The notes beneath the pieces are model-generated. The model saw only the letters and a list, made by a program, of their open reading frames with translations, did not search any database and was not told where the DNA came from. From Welwitschia mirabilis (taxonomy: Eukaryota > Gnetophyta > Gnetopsida > Welwitschiales): DNA of 64,000 nucleotides. The DNA lies in NCBI GenBank assembly GCA_051453625.1, contig JBOZIK010000001.1, positions 184,875,778 to 184,939,777 on the forward strand, written 5' to 3'. Numbering within the stretch: position 1 is the stretch's first letter; each line of letters starts with the position of its first letter. The position numbers and the translations under genes are program-made. This document shows positions 11,111 to 21,305 of this stretch, piece by piece.

Positions 11111-11840
11111 TGTCATTTAGATCTTTTACATCTTGATATCATTGGTCCTTCATCTATAGAAAGTTTAGATAAGAAAAGGTATTATTTAAATATTATAGAT
11201 GATTATTTTCATTTTACATGAGTAGATGTTTTTACACATAAGGATGATGCTTTTAATAATTTTTCTAAATTGTGTAGCAGATTATAGAATAAAAAAGAAT
11301 ATAGAATAAAGATAATAAGAAGTGACCATAGAATAAAATAAAAAATGCAAGGTTCAAATAATTTTGTAAATAGTTTAATATTCTACACCAAATCTTAGCA
11401 CCAAGGAATCCCCAACAAAATGAAGTAGCAAAAAAAAAAAAAAAAAAAAAAAGAATAAAGTACTTAATGAAATGGCTAGGACGATGACGCATGGTAAAAA
11501 TATACCTTATTATTTTTTAGTAAGAGTAATTAACATAGCTTTCTATGTTTTAAATAGAGTTTTGGTAAGATAGTTTAATTCAAAGACTTCATATAAATTA
11601 TAGTCTAGTAAGAAAAATTTTGTACATTACTTTTATATCTTTAGATCAAAGTGCTTTATTTTGAATGAAAATTATAAGTTGAAAAAGTTCAATTTAAAAG
11701 TTGATAAAATCATTTTCCTAGGATATTCTATGGTCAGTAAAGCATACCAAGTGTATAATAACAAAACCCATAAAGTTGAGAAAATTATTAATGTAAAAAT
11801 ACATGATATTGACTCAAATTCTATAGATGTGTAAGATGAT
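11111..11840 (+). pseudogene. Copia-1 integrase
   Basis: CHLDLLHLDIIGPSSIESLD (11111 on) carries the first catalytic Asp in 'LH.DL.GP'. YYLNIIDDYFHFT, a stop, then VDVFTHKDDAFNNF gives the next conserved block. IKIIRSDHRIK at about 11310-11340 holds the second Asp. The Glu-containing block lies in a disrupted stretch with an A-run of about 22 bases (11429-11452). The C-terminal signature (CFILNENYKLKKFN, then FLGYSMVSKAYQVYN) is clear at 11645-11760. Breaks are numerous, and a 10-N gap sits just before the core. Confidence 0.85.
11429..11452. repeat. Poly(A) run inside Copia-1 integrase
   Basis: An uninterrupted A-run of about 22 bases interrupts the integrase frame between the second and third catalytic blocks. 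It looks like expansion of a Lys/Asn-coding A-rich stretch. No flanking duplication typical of a retroposed tail was seen. Confidence 0.7.
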
Positions 11841-12059
11841 TATATTCCTATGCATATTGATCAATCATCTAACCCTATAAAGCTTTAATTAAATAGTGAG
11901 AAGAAAAAAGAAGAAATAGAAAAGAAAGATCCATTAACCATGATCAGAGTGAAGAAGAGTTACTCTATTAGAAACATTATAGATGGTTCATTTAAAGGTA
12001 TTTAAACTAGAAGCTCTACTAAATAATTTTGTGGTTATGTAGTATATATTTTATAGGTT

Positions 12060-12800
12060 GAAAAAAATACATTCAAAGAATTTAAAAATACTAGGCATTG
12101 GATGTTTACAATGGAAGAAGGGATTAACCAATTTGAAAGATGTAATTTTTAGAAACTCACTTCAAGACCATTTAATAGATTCATTATTAGTACTAAGTGG
12201 ATTTTTAGAAATGAGATAGATAAACATGGTAATGTTATAAGAAAAAAACCAAGATTAGTGGCCAAAGGATTAATGAACAAGAAGGAATTCACTTTAAAAA
12301 AAGGAATCCATAAGAATGCTTCAAGACTCTGCTTGTATGAAAGGGTTTAAACTTTACTTAATGGATGTTAAAAGTGCATTTATAAATGGAAATATTTAAG
12401 AAGAATGTATGTTGATTAACTTGATGGCTTCATAGACTCTTACAAATTAAACCATATTTACAAATTAAAGAAGGCTTTCTATGATATCAAACAAGCACCT
12501 AGATCTTGGTATGAGAAACTATTAGGTTATCTTATTAAAAATAATTTTAAAAGAGGTATATCAAATGTGACTTTATTTATTAGAAAAGATGTTAAATACT
12601 TTATTATTATTTAAATTTATGTAGATGATATTATTTTTAGTGATATTAATGAATCTTTTTATGAAAAGTTTGCTAAGATAATGTAAGATGAATTTGAGAT
12701 GAGTCTCATGAGAGAGATAAGCAACTTCTTGGGGCCATGAGTTATGTAACATATGCAAGGTAATTTTATTTTACAAGCTAAATATATTAAAAATTGCTAG
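12060..12800 (+). pseudogene. Copia-1 reverse transcriptase with intact YVDD
   Basis: The RT starts at HWMFTMEEGINQFERCNF (W..AM.EE...F) and proceeds through STKWIFRNEIDKHGNVIRKK, PRLVAKGLMNK, YKLKKAFYDIKQAPRSWYEK (family 'Y.L.KALYGLKQAPRAWYE.L'), LFIRKD and IYVDDIIFSDINESFYEKF. The catalytic YVDD codons are at 12618-12629 and are intact. One codon before, a TAA stands where Gln or a similar residue is usual. FLG and MQHMQG follow near 12730-12760. Frameshifts and stops elsewhere inactivate it. The wording of the motif blocks is very close to Sirevirus RT. Confidence 0.9.
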
Positions 12801-12849
12801 TCAAATATAGATTATAATATTGCAAAGGGGAGGACACTTTAATAAATCA

Positions 12850-13520
12850 AAACACTAAATTGGATAAAGATGAGAATGATAAGAAGGTGAACCAAAAGCT
12901 ATATAGAGGTATGATTGGTAGTCTGTTATATTTTACCACTAGTAGACCAAATATTATGTTAAGTGTATGGGTTTGTGCATGTTATCAAAGTGATCCTAGG
13001 GAATCACATCTCATAATGTTTAAAATAATTTTTTCTTACTTGAAAGATATTACTAACTAGGGCCTTTGGTACTCAAAGGACTCCTGTCTTGATCTAGTAG
13101 GCTATTATGATGTAGCCTGAGTAGAATGTAAAGATGATAAAAGAAGCATAAGTGGAACCTGTTTCTTGCTTAGACAATGCTTAATTTATTAAAGTAGTAA
13201 AAAACAAAAGTCAACTACTTTATCAACTACTAAGGCCAAATACATTACTATTGGGAGTTTCTGTGTGCAACTTCTATGGATAAAATAAATGTTGAAAGAC
13301 TTTAGAGTCTTCATGAACATAATTCCATCTATCATAATAATAAGAGCATCATCAATATATTAAAGAATCCAATTTAGCACTTAAGAATCAAGCACATTCA
13401 TATTTGACATTACTTTCTCAAATAACATGATCAAAACAAAGATATTACAATGCCATATATTAGTATGGATGAACGTATTAATACTGAAAGGTACATAAAG
13501 TTGTGTAGGAATCTAGGAAT
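12850..13520 (+). pseudogene. Copia-1 RNase H
   Basis: An open stretch at 12860-13060 reads QKLYRGMIGSLLYFTTSRPN, then SVWVCACYQSDPRESHL and YLKDITN, the standard connection between RT and RNase H. After a stop at the Asn-Leu junction, GLWYSKDSCLDLVGYYDVA and RSISGTCFLLRQCLIY are followed by SSKKQKSTTLSTTKAKYI. These match the Copia RNase H 'L.GY.DADWAG...RKSTSG....LG..L.SW.SKKQ..VALSTAEAEY'. Stops replace the Trp in 'SW.SKKQ' and the Asp/Trp block. ESSTFIFDITFSNN near 13390 is the 'SRTKHIDI..HF.R' block in decayed form. Confidence 0.88.
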
Positions 13521-13719
13521 TTAACCTTACCCAATCAAGTAAGTTAAACAAGTAATTTTATTTAATTCTCAACTCCACCTTGTATTTATCTATGAGTTAA
13601 GAGCATAGTTAGGTGTAGTAAAAGTTAAATTTGGAAATGATTCATTACTTTTTCAAAGTGTTATCATTATGATTGTACTAGTTATAAAATTTCTTGAGAT
13701 ATATAGATTTTTTTTAATG

Positions 13720-14165
13720 TCTTTAGTTTTATAGATGTCTATTAGAGAGATGTCTTTATATTTTCAAATGTCTTAAAAGTAGATGTCTTGATTTTTGCAT
13801 ATGTCTTGCAACGTCAACTATGCTTCTTAAAATTTTTAAAATAGATGTTTTTAATTTGATGGATAGCTTGACAATAGGAAAATGTATTGAAAATTTTTTA
13901 ATAGTAAACATCTTAAACTTTATAAACATCTATCTTTTATATTCTAGACATATTTTAGCAGGTAGATGTCTTGCCTATATTCTTATAGAGATTAAAATGC
14001 ACTAAAAACCTAGGGTTTTGACCCTTTTTATTTGGAAAAGGGGCCACCAAATCTTATTTTCAAGTCTTCATTTAATAGGTGTCCCTCTCAAAGGATTTCT
14101 CATGCTTGAATTTCTTATTTTTCATTACTAAGACATCTTGAATTTGTGAGACATCTTCATAGCAA
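13720..14165. repeat. Cluster of AGATGTCTT/AAGACATCT motifs in the Copia-1 post-pol region
   Basis: About a dozen near copies of AGATGTCT or its complement occur here, for example near 13733, 13749, 13780, 13962, 14133 and 14149. The same motif is dense in both LTRs of this element. Confidence 0.75.
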
Positions 14166-14399
14166 GTAAGAATAGGATTATTTTTTGCACAGGTGCATAT
14201 TTTTCATTATTTCTTCGCATTTTACTTAACCTTTTTAGTTATATGTTTTATGTATCTTGAAAAATGATTAGAAGAAAGTTAGGTAATACTTAAAGAGGGA
14301 AAGAATAAGCTTTAAAACCTCAAAGATCATAGTATAAGCCTCAATTTTATGATAAGGCAATAGCTAGAAGATATAAAACTTAGATAAGAAATTCTATTA

Positions 14400-15045
14400 T
14401 TACAAAAATAACTACAAAGACTAGCTTATGGCTTACTTCACTTGGCTTGGTGAAGAAATGATTATTCAATAAAACTAGAGCATACTAAATCCTGTGATGA
14501 GGGAGTTTGATGCCAACATCCATGAGATAGATGACAACACAAGTGCTTTCCAAACTTAGGTTAGAAGTACTTCATTACATATCATTCTTATTTTTGTAAA
14601 TTCATTACTTGGTATATATGATTCTAAATTACCTCAGTTATATGTGCATTTGTTTAAGAAAAAAGTTACTTCTAGATTTGTAAATGTGTCATGGAGACAT
14701 ATGAAAAATGTTTTATTTAGACACTAGAATAAATTTTGTGGAAAATGTAAAGCAAAAAGAGATGATTTCAGATGCCTCTATTCTTAATTTGATTACATTT
14801 TATATTATTTTAGTTAGAGAAGGTAGTTATATTTATTGTAATCTAATGCAAATTATTGCGGTGTTCTATTTACTCACTAGTTTGAGGATAGATCTAGGTT
14901 TCATCTTATGTATAGATATTATCACACTATTTCACAAGAATTAGGCTTTGGATCATCCTTGTCTCATTAGTTTAATTATTAGTAGTGCCAAAATTTTAGT
15001 TTCTTAGATAAATCTTATTTACCAAAAGTAATCTTTAGCTAAATT
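14400..15045 (+). pseudogene. Copia-1 3' ORF: plant transposon-associated 'VREFYANL'-type domain
   Basis: Downstream of RNase H the plus strand reads VMREFDANIHEIDDNTSAF, then a FVNSLLGIYDS block (about 14500-14620). This corresponds to the plant-specific domain '[LV]VREFYANL......V.G..V..S...I...LGIP', annotated as I recall as a putative plant transposon protein domain. After a frameshift, an open frame at 14708-14942 continues with DASILNLITFYIILVREGS and LRIDLGFILCIDII, equivalent to '.RILL..ILPR.GS...V...D...L..L.....I.L..II..HM'. LISLIISSAKILVS-like residues follow. Its role is unknown. Copia-2 and Gypsy-1 carry what appears to be the same domain. Confidence 0.65.
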
Positions 15046-15179
15046 CAATGAGAAACGGTGAGTGCTAGTGTCACCAGGTGAGGGTACAAGTAGGAGAAAA
15101 TTACAATTTTAGAGATATTATAAGGGATTAAAGGTATTAGTAAAAATGATTGACAAAATTGATAGAAATTTATTAAAGA

Positions 15180-15520
15180 TTAAAGAAACATAAGTCCACA
15201 TCTAGTGAGGGGGAAGCATCATCAGAGAGTTAGAAATCCATGAGGGATCCTACATGGATAGACTCAGAGGAGGAGTTAGAAGAAGAAGAAGAAGAACCCT
15301 TAGCTCTATAGAAAATAGGTTATAACTCTAGTAGAGTAGTTGATAGCAATGATTTTATACATAAGTCATTAGAAGATGAGGTATAGTTTCAGGGAGAGAA
15401 CAATGCTCTTATAGGGGCACAAATGTAGGGGAAACAACATGATTTAGAACTATTATAATAGAGGAAATAATAGGAGATGGAGTCTGAGAGCTCAGATGTT
15501 TAGCCTTTCATCTTTTGTTG
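15180..15520 (+). pseudogene. Copia-1 3' ORF tail: acidic and Gln/Ser-rich
   Basis: After the domain, the plus strand reads SEEELEEEEEEPLAL near 15265-15310, followed by Gln/Glu-rich sequence to about 15490. Then comes a Ser/Pro-rich stretch (PSSSSQSLSLPL near 15580) and further low-complexity DNA to 16480. The composition fits a disordered C-terminal tail of the same ORF. The rest of the interval to the PPT is stop-rich, with no other motif. Confidence 0.5.
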
Positions 15521-16483
15521 GCCATGTTGCAAGATTTTAACTCATCATCCTACTTAGTCAACTTCATTTTCTAAGCCCTCTTCATCTTCCCAATCATTGT
15601 CTTTACCTTTATTACATATGCCATCATCACCTCCATATCATACAGAGCTTCTTCATGTATCACCATTTGCTATCATTACATTAGCATTATCCTTTTTAGA
15701 GACAACCATAGCTATCTTCTTTAGGACATTCATTACTTAAACATATTAATGTATGAGGAGATATGTTCATGAGGTCTTAGGCGATACATCTTAGCATCCT
15801 TCTAGGAAATGCTATACTCCATCACTCACATCCTTCTCATCATATATCATTTAGACTTCCACCACTTATGATAGTGCTAATAACAATGAAGAATAAGAAG
15901 AACACATGCATTACACTAGTAACTCTACTCTTAGTGATTAGACTATTTTCTCTAGTATTCAACAAGGGGAAGAAGTTTAGATAAGTCAATAGATAAGTAA
16001 TAATAATTAGTTGCATTTAGTTAGATACATCAGCTTTTAGCATGAAGACATCCTGTTAGGCATAGAGTACTTAACCTTGAGATAATGGACTAGATCCTGG
16101 AGTGACATTATTATTCATTGATGATCACTCTTAATATTTTGGCATACATTACCATACTTTGTTATTTCTATCACTATTGTTATTTATCAAATTTTATTAT
16201 TAGATCACTTTATCTGTTGGTACATTCTCATGTTTTAATATCATATCTTATTAACACATTTTTAAAATGTTAGGCTTTGATTTTTATTATTAGCACATTA
16301 CCATAAACACAATTTTCATGATTAGTTGTTCAAGTGGTTATTCATGATTATTTAAGTGGTTAAATCATAATGTATCAAATATTATTATAAAACATGCTTA
16401 TATGCTTAAATATGAATATCTCACATTTAAATTGAATAAATGATATTGGATCAATAAGATTTACCAAGTTTTAGACATCATTA

Positions 16484-16495
16484 AAAAGGGAAAAT
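16484..16495 (+). other. Copia-1 polypurine tract
   Basis: AAAAAGGGAAAA lies directly upstream of the 3' LTR start. It is the expected plus-strand primer site. Confidence 0.65.
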
Positions 16496-17805
16496 TATTG
16501 GTAAATCTAGTTTCAATGATTTCACTTGTCAAATATTTTATATCATTATAAAAAAAAATCAAATCATGATAAGCATAAGTCAATATCAGATCTTTAAAGA
16601 CAATATCTCATAAAAAGTCTCAAAATTTGAAAATAAAAATCAATTGTTTGAAGACATATATAGAATGGAAGATGTCTATGGTAAAGATGTTTAGACTCTT
16701 GAAGACATCTATAGCTTAAAGAAGTCTATGATGTACTAGCTTTTAAGTCATAGGTTAAAGATAAATCTCTCATAAAAAATGACTATGTTGATAGTTAGAT
16801 TTGACATCGATGAAGATGTTTATATGTTGAGGATGTTTGTGCTAAGCTAAAATAGGTAACAGATTCATTTTGTACTTTGAGTAATATTTTACATTTTAGA
16901 TAAGCTATTAAATTTTCCATTATGGATCTATTAAAGACATCTAATAATTAGTAGATGTCTATAATTTTGAATATGTTTTAGTTTAAAGTTCATTTCAAAT
17001 AGAGATGCGTGCCTAATGCCTAGACACTTCTATCTATTGCACAATAGTTAGAAAGTTTAAATAGCTATATTTAAGATCAAACAACTAGCTTCTCTTCAAC
17101 AGTGTAAAGGCATAACATCATGGAATAAATCATATAATTTTAATGATTATACTATGAAGGAATACAATAATCAAATTGAATACACAACGAAGAATGCATA
17201 GGATGATTGGAACTTCTCACAAAGGATTAAAGCTATTATTTACAAAGGAGCTTATACTATCTACATCATTCATTCTTAGATTCTACATCATTGCATCATT
17301 TATTTGCACTCATGATGATGACAACAATAAGGAACTTAATCTCTTCTTTAAAGCTACATCATTTAGACTTCTTGTTGTACTACATTTATTGATTCTTACA
17401 TTGTTGGACTATCTCATTCTTGAATACTATTGTAAAGTTGATTATTATATCATTAAACTCATTGAAAGGAAATCATTGTAGGAGTGTGCATTAAGATTGT
17501 ACCTGTGAGAACTTGCATTGTTGTATTTCTCTGAGGGAAAGAGTTTGCTACCTTGTGAAGAGCATCTCACATTAATATACTATTTCTCTAAGGGGAAGAT
17601 AGTGCTACCTTACAAGGAGAATGTCATTGTTGTAAGGTTAGTGATGAGCTGTAACCACTATTTTTCTTGAGAGAAAGATAGTGTTATCTTGTAAGAAGAC
17701 TCCTATATTATTATAATATTAATGGTGTACTAGAAAACCACTATGTCTTATAGGTCAAGATTATTCAAAGGTGTGAAAGAAAGTTACCCTCTATGTGTGG
17801 ATATT
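16496..17805 (+). repeat. Copia-1 3' LTR, first part
   Basis: It starts TATTGGTAAATCTAG, equivalent to TGTTGATAAATCTAG at the 5' LTR start, and aligns with 8228-9600. It breaks at 17805, after ...CTATGTGTGGATATT. The alignment resumes at 25058, so the 17806-25057 DNA is an insertion within this LTR. Confidence 0.85.
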
Positions 17806-18283
17806 TGTTGTGCTGCTAATTTATGACTATTTAATGGTGTTTTATGAGTTGTTTTATAATACTTTTATACAGGTTTAGGTACAATTCTGAGGATTTTGAA
17901 GATACAAGAGGAAATATTGAAAAAATGCAATTCTTATCTACATTCAATGTATTAAAAACACTTTTTAATGAATAGAGCTTTGAAGAAGGATTCATGATAA
18001 AAATGCTAAGTTCTTTTCAAAGAAATAATCAAAGAAGACCATCATCCCCTCCGTCGTCCACACGATAGACAAGACGATGACTGCTAATGTGGACTAATGA
18101 GTTATCATTTCAAAGATATTTTATGATGTGCTGTCATTCCTTATGTCGTTTGGATGATAGCCTAGATGACACTAATATATAATAATTACTAATAGATTCC
18201 TTGAATTGTTTCATCTGTTTCTGAGTCCTTAATGAGTGCACCTAACTACATCTTCTATCTATTCTTTTTTTTTTGTATTTTTC

Positions 18284-18291
18284 TATAAATA
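18284..18291 (+). promoter_or_regulatory. TATA box of the nested element 5' LTR
   Basis: TATAAATA followed by AGTCCCCCTTT is conserved at the same place in the 3' LTR (24463-24470). The position, about 480 bp into the LTR and before the presumed R region, suits the core promoter. Confidence 0.65.
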
Positions 18292-18642
18292 AGTCCCCCT
18301 TTAACTCTCCCTCTCATCTTCAATGCACCAGACATTCTTGTGATAGGAGAGCAAAGGGTGAGTGATCCATCTTTGTGAGTTGTAGAAAGACATGCACTTA
18401 GTAGAGGGATGTTAATCCTCTATTGAGACCCAGCTGTATTATAACCCAGATGAATGTTAATCTTTAATATAAATCTTGGTTTTATTTTCATGTTTGCATT
18501 ATAGATCTTCTTGTGACCCTTATAGTCTATGTTGCTCTTGATCTGGTGATAATTTCTTAGGTGATATAGATTATCAAGGGCAGCCTTTGTTAAGATTGAA
18601 AGCAAACAGAGTTTGGATTATTTTGCATTGCATGTTAGTTTA

Positions 18643-18742
18643 NNNNNNNNNNNNNNNNNNNNNNNNNNNNNNNNNNNNNNNNNNNNNNNNNNNNNNNNNN
18701 NNNNNNNNNNNNNNNNNNNNNNNNNNNNNNNNNNNNNNNNNN
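18643..18742. other. Assembly gap (100 N) with duplicated flanks
   Basis: Exactly 100 N. About 28 identical bases (GGATTATTTTGCATTGCATG and on) end the left flank and recur just inside the right flank, while the 3' LTR has the block once. Confidence 0.95.
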
Positions 18743-19031
18743 TGTAAAATCAAGTAGAGTTAGGATTATTTTGCATTGCATGTTAGTTTAGATTGCATAT
18801 TGCACTTTACATGGTATCTTTATTTCCTTGCATTATTCTTTACTTTTGGTTCCTAGTTTCATTTACAAAAGTAACCTGAGTCTCATACTCAGAGACTTCA
18901 ACCTGGATACGACATTTTGGGTTAACTCCCATTATACTAGTGTAATGTATTATGCAAAATATCTATTTTGATTATTAATGATAGGATCTCTTTAAACATA
19001 AAAGCTTATATAAATACACACTGCAACAAAT

Positions 19032-19049
19032 TGATGCCATTGTCGGGGA
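19032..19049 (+). other. Nested element primer-binding site (tRNA-Asp type)
   Basis: TGATGCCATTGTCGGGGA compares with TGGCGCCGTTGCCGGGGA, the site complementary to plant tRNA-Asp. All four differences are transitions, and most are at CpG or CpNpG positions. This is the main evidence for an Athila/Tat-type relationship. Confidence 0.8.
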
Positions 19050-19213
19050 AGGCTATCAAGGAGTATAAGGGTTGTTGTTATTCAAGTGAATATGTCGGAC
19101 CTCTGTTCAATTATTTGTTTATGTGACATTGTATTTTATTAAGAGCAATAGGTTTTCTATGTATTGTTTTTTAGTTTCAGTTTTTTAATTTCAATTTTCT
19201 ATAAAAAAGTGTG

Positions 19214-19470
19214 GTCGTCCCCTCTGTCGTCTTCACGACAGTAAGGATGATGGTGCGCTATTTTTGTCTTCGATTTTATTTTTTTTTTCATTATGATTTT
19301 TTTTGCAAATAAATTAGTTTCTATCATCTCCTATGACGTCTTGACAACCAAGTAAATGACAGGATTATTTTCTGTGTTTTCTATTTTTATATTCAGTTCT
19401 ATTTTTATTTTTTTTGGTTTCTATGTGTGTCGTCCCTTCTGTTATCTCAATGACAAATAGGATGATGATC
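19214..19470. repeat. Three hairpin-like motif copies in the 5' internal region of the nested element
   Basis: Copies lie at 19214-19252, 19321-19363 and 19429-19470. The first has a perfect 7-bp stem, CTGTCGT (19224-19230) and ACGACAG (19235-19241), around a CTTC loop. Outer arms GTCGTCC and GGATGATG add partial pairing. A further internal copy is at 22309-22352. Confidence 0.7.
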
Positions 19471-19499
19471 TATTGTTTTTTATTTATTTTCTATTGTTT

Positions 19500-20391
19500 T
19501 TTGTTTACACAAATTTTGGTGTGGTTGGTCCATAAAAAGGCTTATCAGAAGGAAAAGGGCTACTGATAGAAGAAAGTATTTAAGAAGGAAAAGAATGCAA
19601 TTCTAAAATGCATACATTATCTTTCCAAGCTCATTTTATTTTTAAGAACCTACCTTCATCTTGAACTAAAGATTCTCTTCCTTCTATTATTCTAGAAAAA
19701 TGAATAGTTATTAAATAACTCATATAGAAATTCTTACAAAAAAGATAACATTTAGAAAAGACCCTAAGGAAAATAGTAATAAAATAGTTGGGGAACTTAT
19801 TAGTAAATCAAGAAGAAAAGAATATGAAAATAAAAGTAAGAAAAAAGTTGGGAAACTTATTACTGAAAATAATTAGAGAGCTTTTTGAAGAAAAAATAAG
19901 AAAATAATTTGAGAAAAATGATAAGAAAACACTTAGAGAGCTTTTGGCAAAAAAAGGAAGACCAACACAAAGAAATGTTAAGATTAGGGATCGGGCCCAT
20001 TCCTCTTTTTAACTACCTTATTATTACCCCTTTCCTTTTCAAAATTCATATAGAACTAATGAATAAAATCTTAGGGATTCAACCTCATCCAATCATTTTT
20101 ACCCATCCCATCCATCCCCCATGAACTATTATGAAGTAGAAGATGTAATAGAAGAATTGAGGAACATAATAAAAAAGCACTATAAAAAACTCAATAAAAT
20201 CACATAACTTTGATTGCTTTTATTAAATTGCAAAATCCTCAAACTTTCATGATTCATCCCATCTTGAGGAAAATAAAAACAACTTAGGAATGAATGATTA
20301 TGATTCTTGTTTCTAAGTTAAGAACAAAATTTTAAATCAAACTTCATCATTCTACTCAATAGGAGATGAGCAAAGGGGAGATAATAACAAC
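19500..20391 (+). other. Nested element leader, no recognised coding region
   Basis: AT-rich and stop-rich. A short stretch at 19909-20124 and another near 20120-20200 (MNYYEVEDVIEELRN) look protein-like. They may be the decayed start of the acidic ORF that follows. Confidence 0.4.
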
Positions 20392-20979
20392 TTGATTACA
20401 TCTTTTAATAATGAAGATGGGGATGGATATTTGGATGATGATGATAAAGAATATATTCATGAGCAAAACTATGATGAAAATGATGATCAAATTTCCCCTT
20501 CTAATGAAAACAACAACATGCAACAAGATAATGAGAATAGTGAAGAAGAAGAGGAAGAAGTTCCAAACTTCCACATGTTTTGTAAGGATGAAGAAGTTCC
20601 ACCAATATATGAAATTCAACTTTCAAAGTTAATGGAGATAAGCATTAAAACAATGGAAGATGATCAACTCAACTTAAATGAGGATTATAGTTTTGAATTA
20701 ATGGAGTTATTTAAAGAGGGCAAGGAATCAAGCAAAGAAACATTAGAATATCTTTCATTAAATAATGAGAGCTTGTCTTTCTATAAATTTTCTAGTGATC
20801 TTTTTGAGGAATCTACCATCTTAGAAAAGAATAATAATTCTAAACAAAATGAAAAAGAAGAGAATAAAATAAATCATAAAGAAGAGGGAGATATAATCAA
20901 AGAAGAAATTATTCAAAATCACATTCTTGTCCTTGAAAATAATGAACCACATCATCTTGAGGACTTGAGTTCAAAAATC
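20392..20979 (+). CDS. Acidic ORF of the nested element, function unknown, truncated by gap
   Basis: The frame is open for 196 codons from ATG 20392 up to the N gap at 20980, exceptional in this stop-ridden window. The N-terminal 60 residues are dominated by Asp, Glu and Asn (DDDDKEYIHE, SEEEEEEVPNF). The rest is Glu/Lys/Asn/Ser-rich with no membrane segment, no Cys-His motif and no recognisable domain. Composition suggests a largely disordered or helical protein. I do not recognise it and propose no function. Immediately after the gap (21080-21305) lies a diverged copy of the last ~225 bp, in which the frame is broken. Continuation into protein-like DNA up to about 21880 suggests an originally longer ORF. 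Confidence 0.5.
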
Positions 20980-21079
20980 NNNNNNNNNNNNNNNNNNNNN
21001 NNNNNNNNNNNNNNNNNNNNNNNNNNNNNNNNNNNNNNNNNNNNNNNNNNNNNNNNNNNNNNNNNNNNNNNNNNNNNNN
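20980..21079. other. Assembly gap (100 N) between two copies of the acidic ORF segment
   Basis: Exactly 100 N, flanked by diverged copies of about 225 bp. Confidence 0.95.
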
Positions 21080-21305
21080 TCAAATAATGAGAACTTTCCT
21101 TTCTATAGTTTTTCTAGTTATATTTTGAGGAATCCACCATCTTAAAAAAGAACAATGATCCTCAATAAAATGAAAAAGAAGAGAATAAAATAATTAATCA
21201 TAAAGAAGAGAGAGATATAATTAAAGAAGAAATTATTCAAAATCACATTCTTATCCTTAAAAATAATGAACCACATCATCTAGAGTACTTGAGTTTAAAA
21301 ATCTC
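21080..21305 (+). pseudogene. Second, broken copy of the 3' end of the acidic ORF
   Basis: This matches 20755-20979 along its length (shared AATCACATTCTT, AATGAACCACATCATCT and others) with roughly one difference in ten. A one-base loss and stops interrupt the frame. The two copies sit either side of an exactly 100-N gap. They are too different to be a simple unmerged overlap of one sequence, but could be two alleles or a real tandem duplication. Confidence 0.65.

Larger units (their letters stand above)
17806..19028 (+). repeat. Nested element 5' LTR
   Basis: It starts TGTTGTGCTGC and ends ...CACTGCAACA, two bases before the primer site. It aligns with 23984-25057 throughout, apart from an extra duplicated block around the 100-N gap at 18643-18742. 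Two hairpin-like motifs (18039-18080 and 18130-18172) and a TATA box (18284-18291) are conserved in both LTRs. Confidence 0.85.

Noticed and set aside
11429-11452. A-run as the tail of a retroposed insertion
   Set aside because: The integrase reading continues on both sides without an inserted body or flanking duplication. It is a simple A-tract expansion.
20356-20632. Open frames at 20619-20356 (minus) and 20411-20632 (plus)
   Set aside because: They overlap the acidic ORF. They are respectively Ile/Phe-rich and Met/Lys-rich, as expected from reading GAT/GAA-rich coding DNA in other frames.
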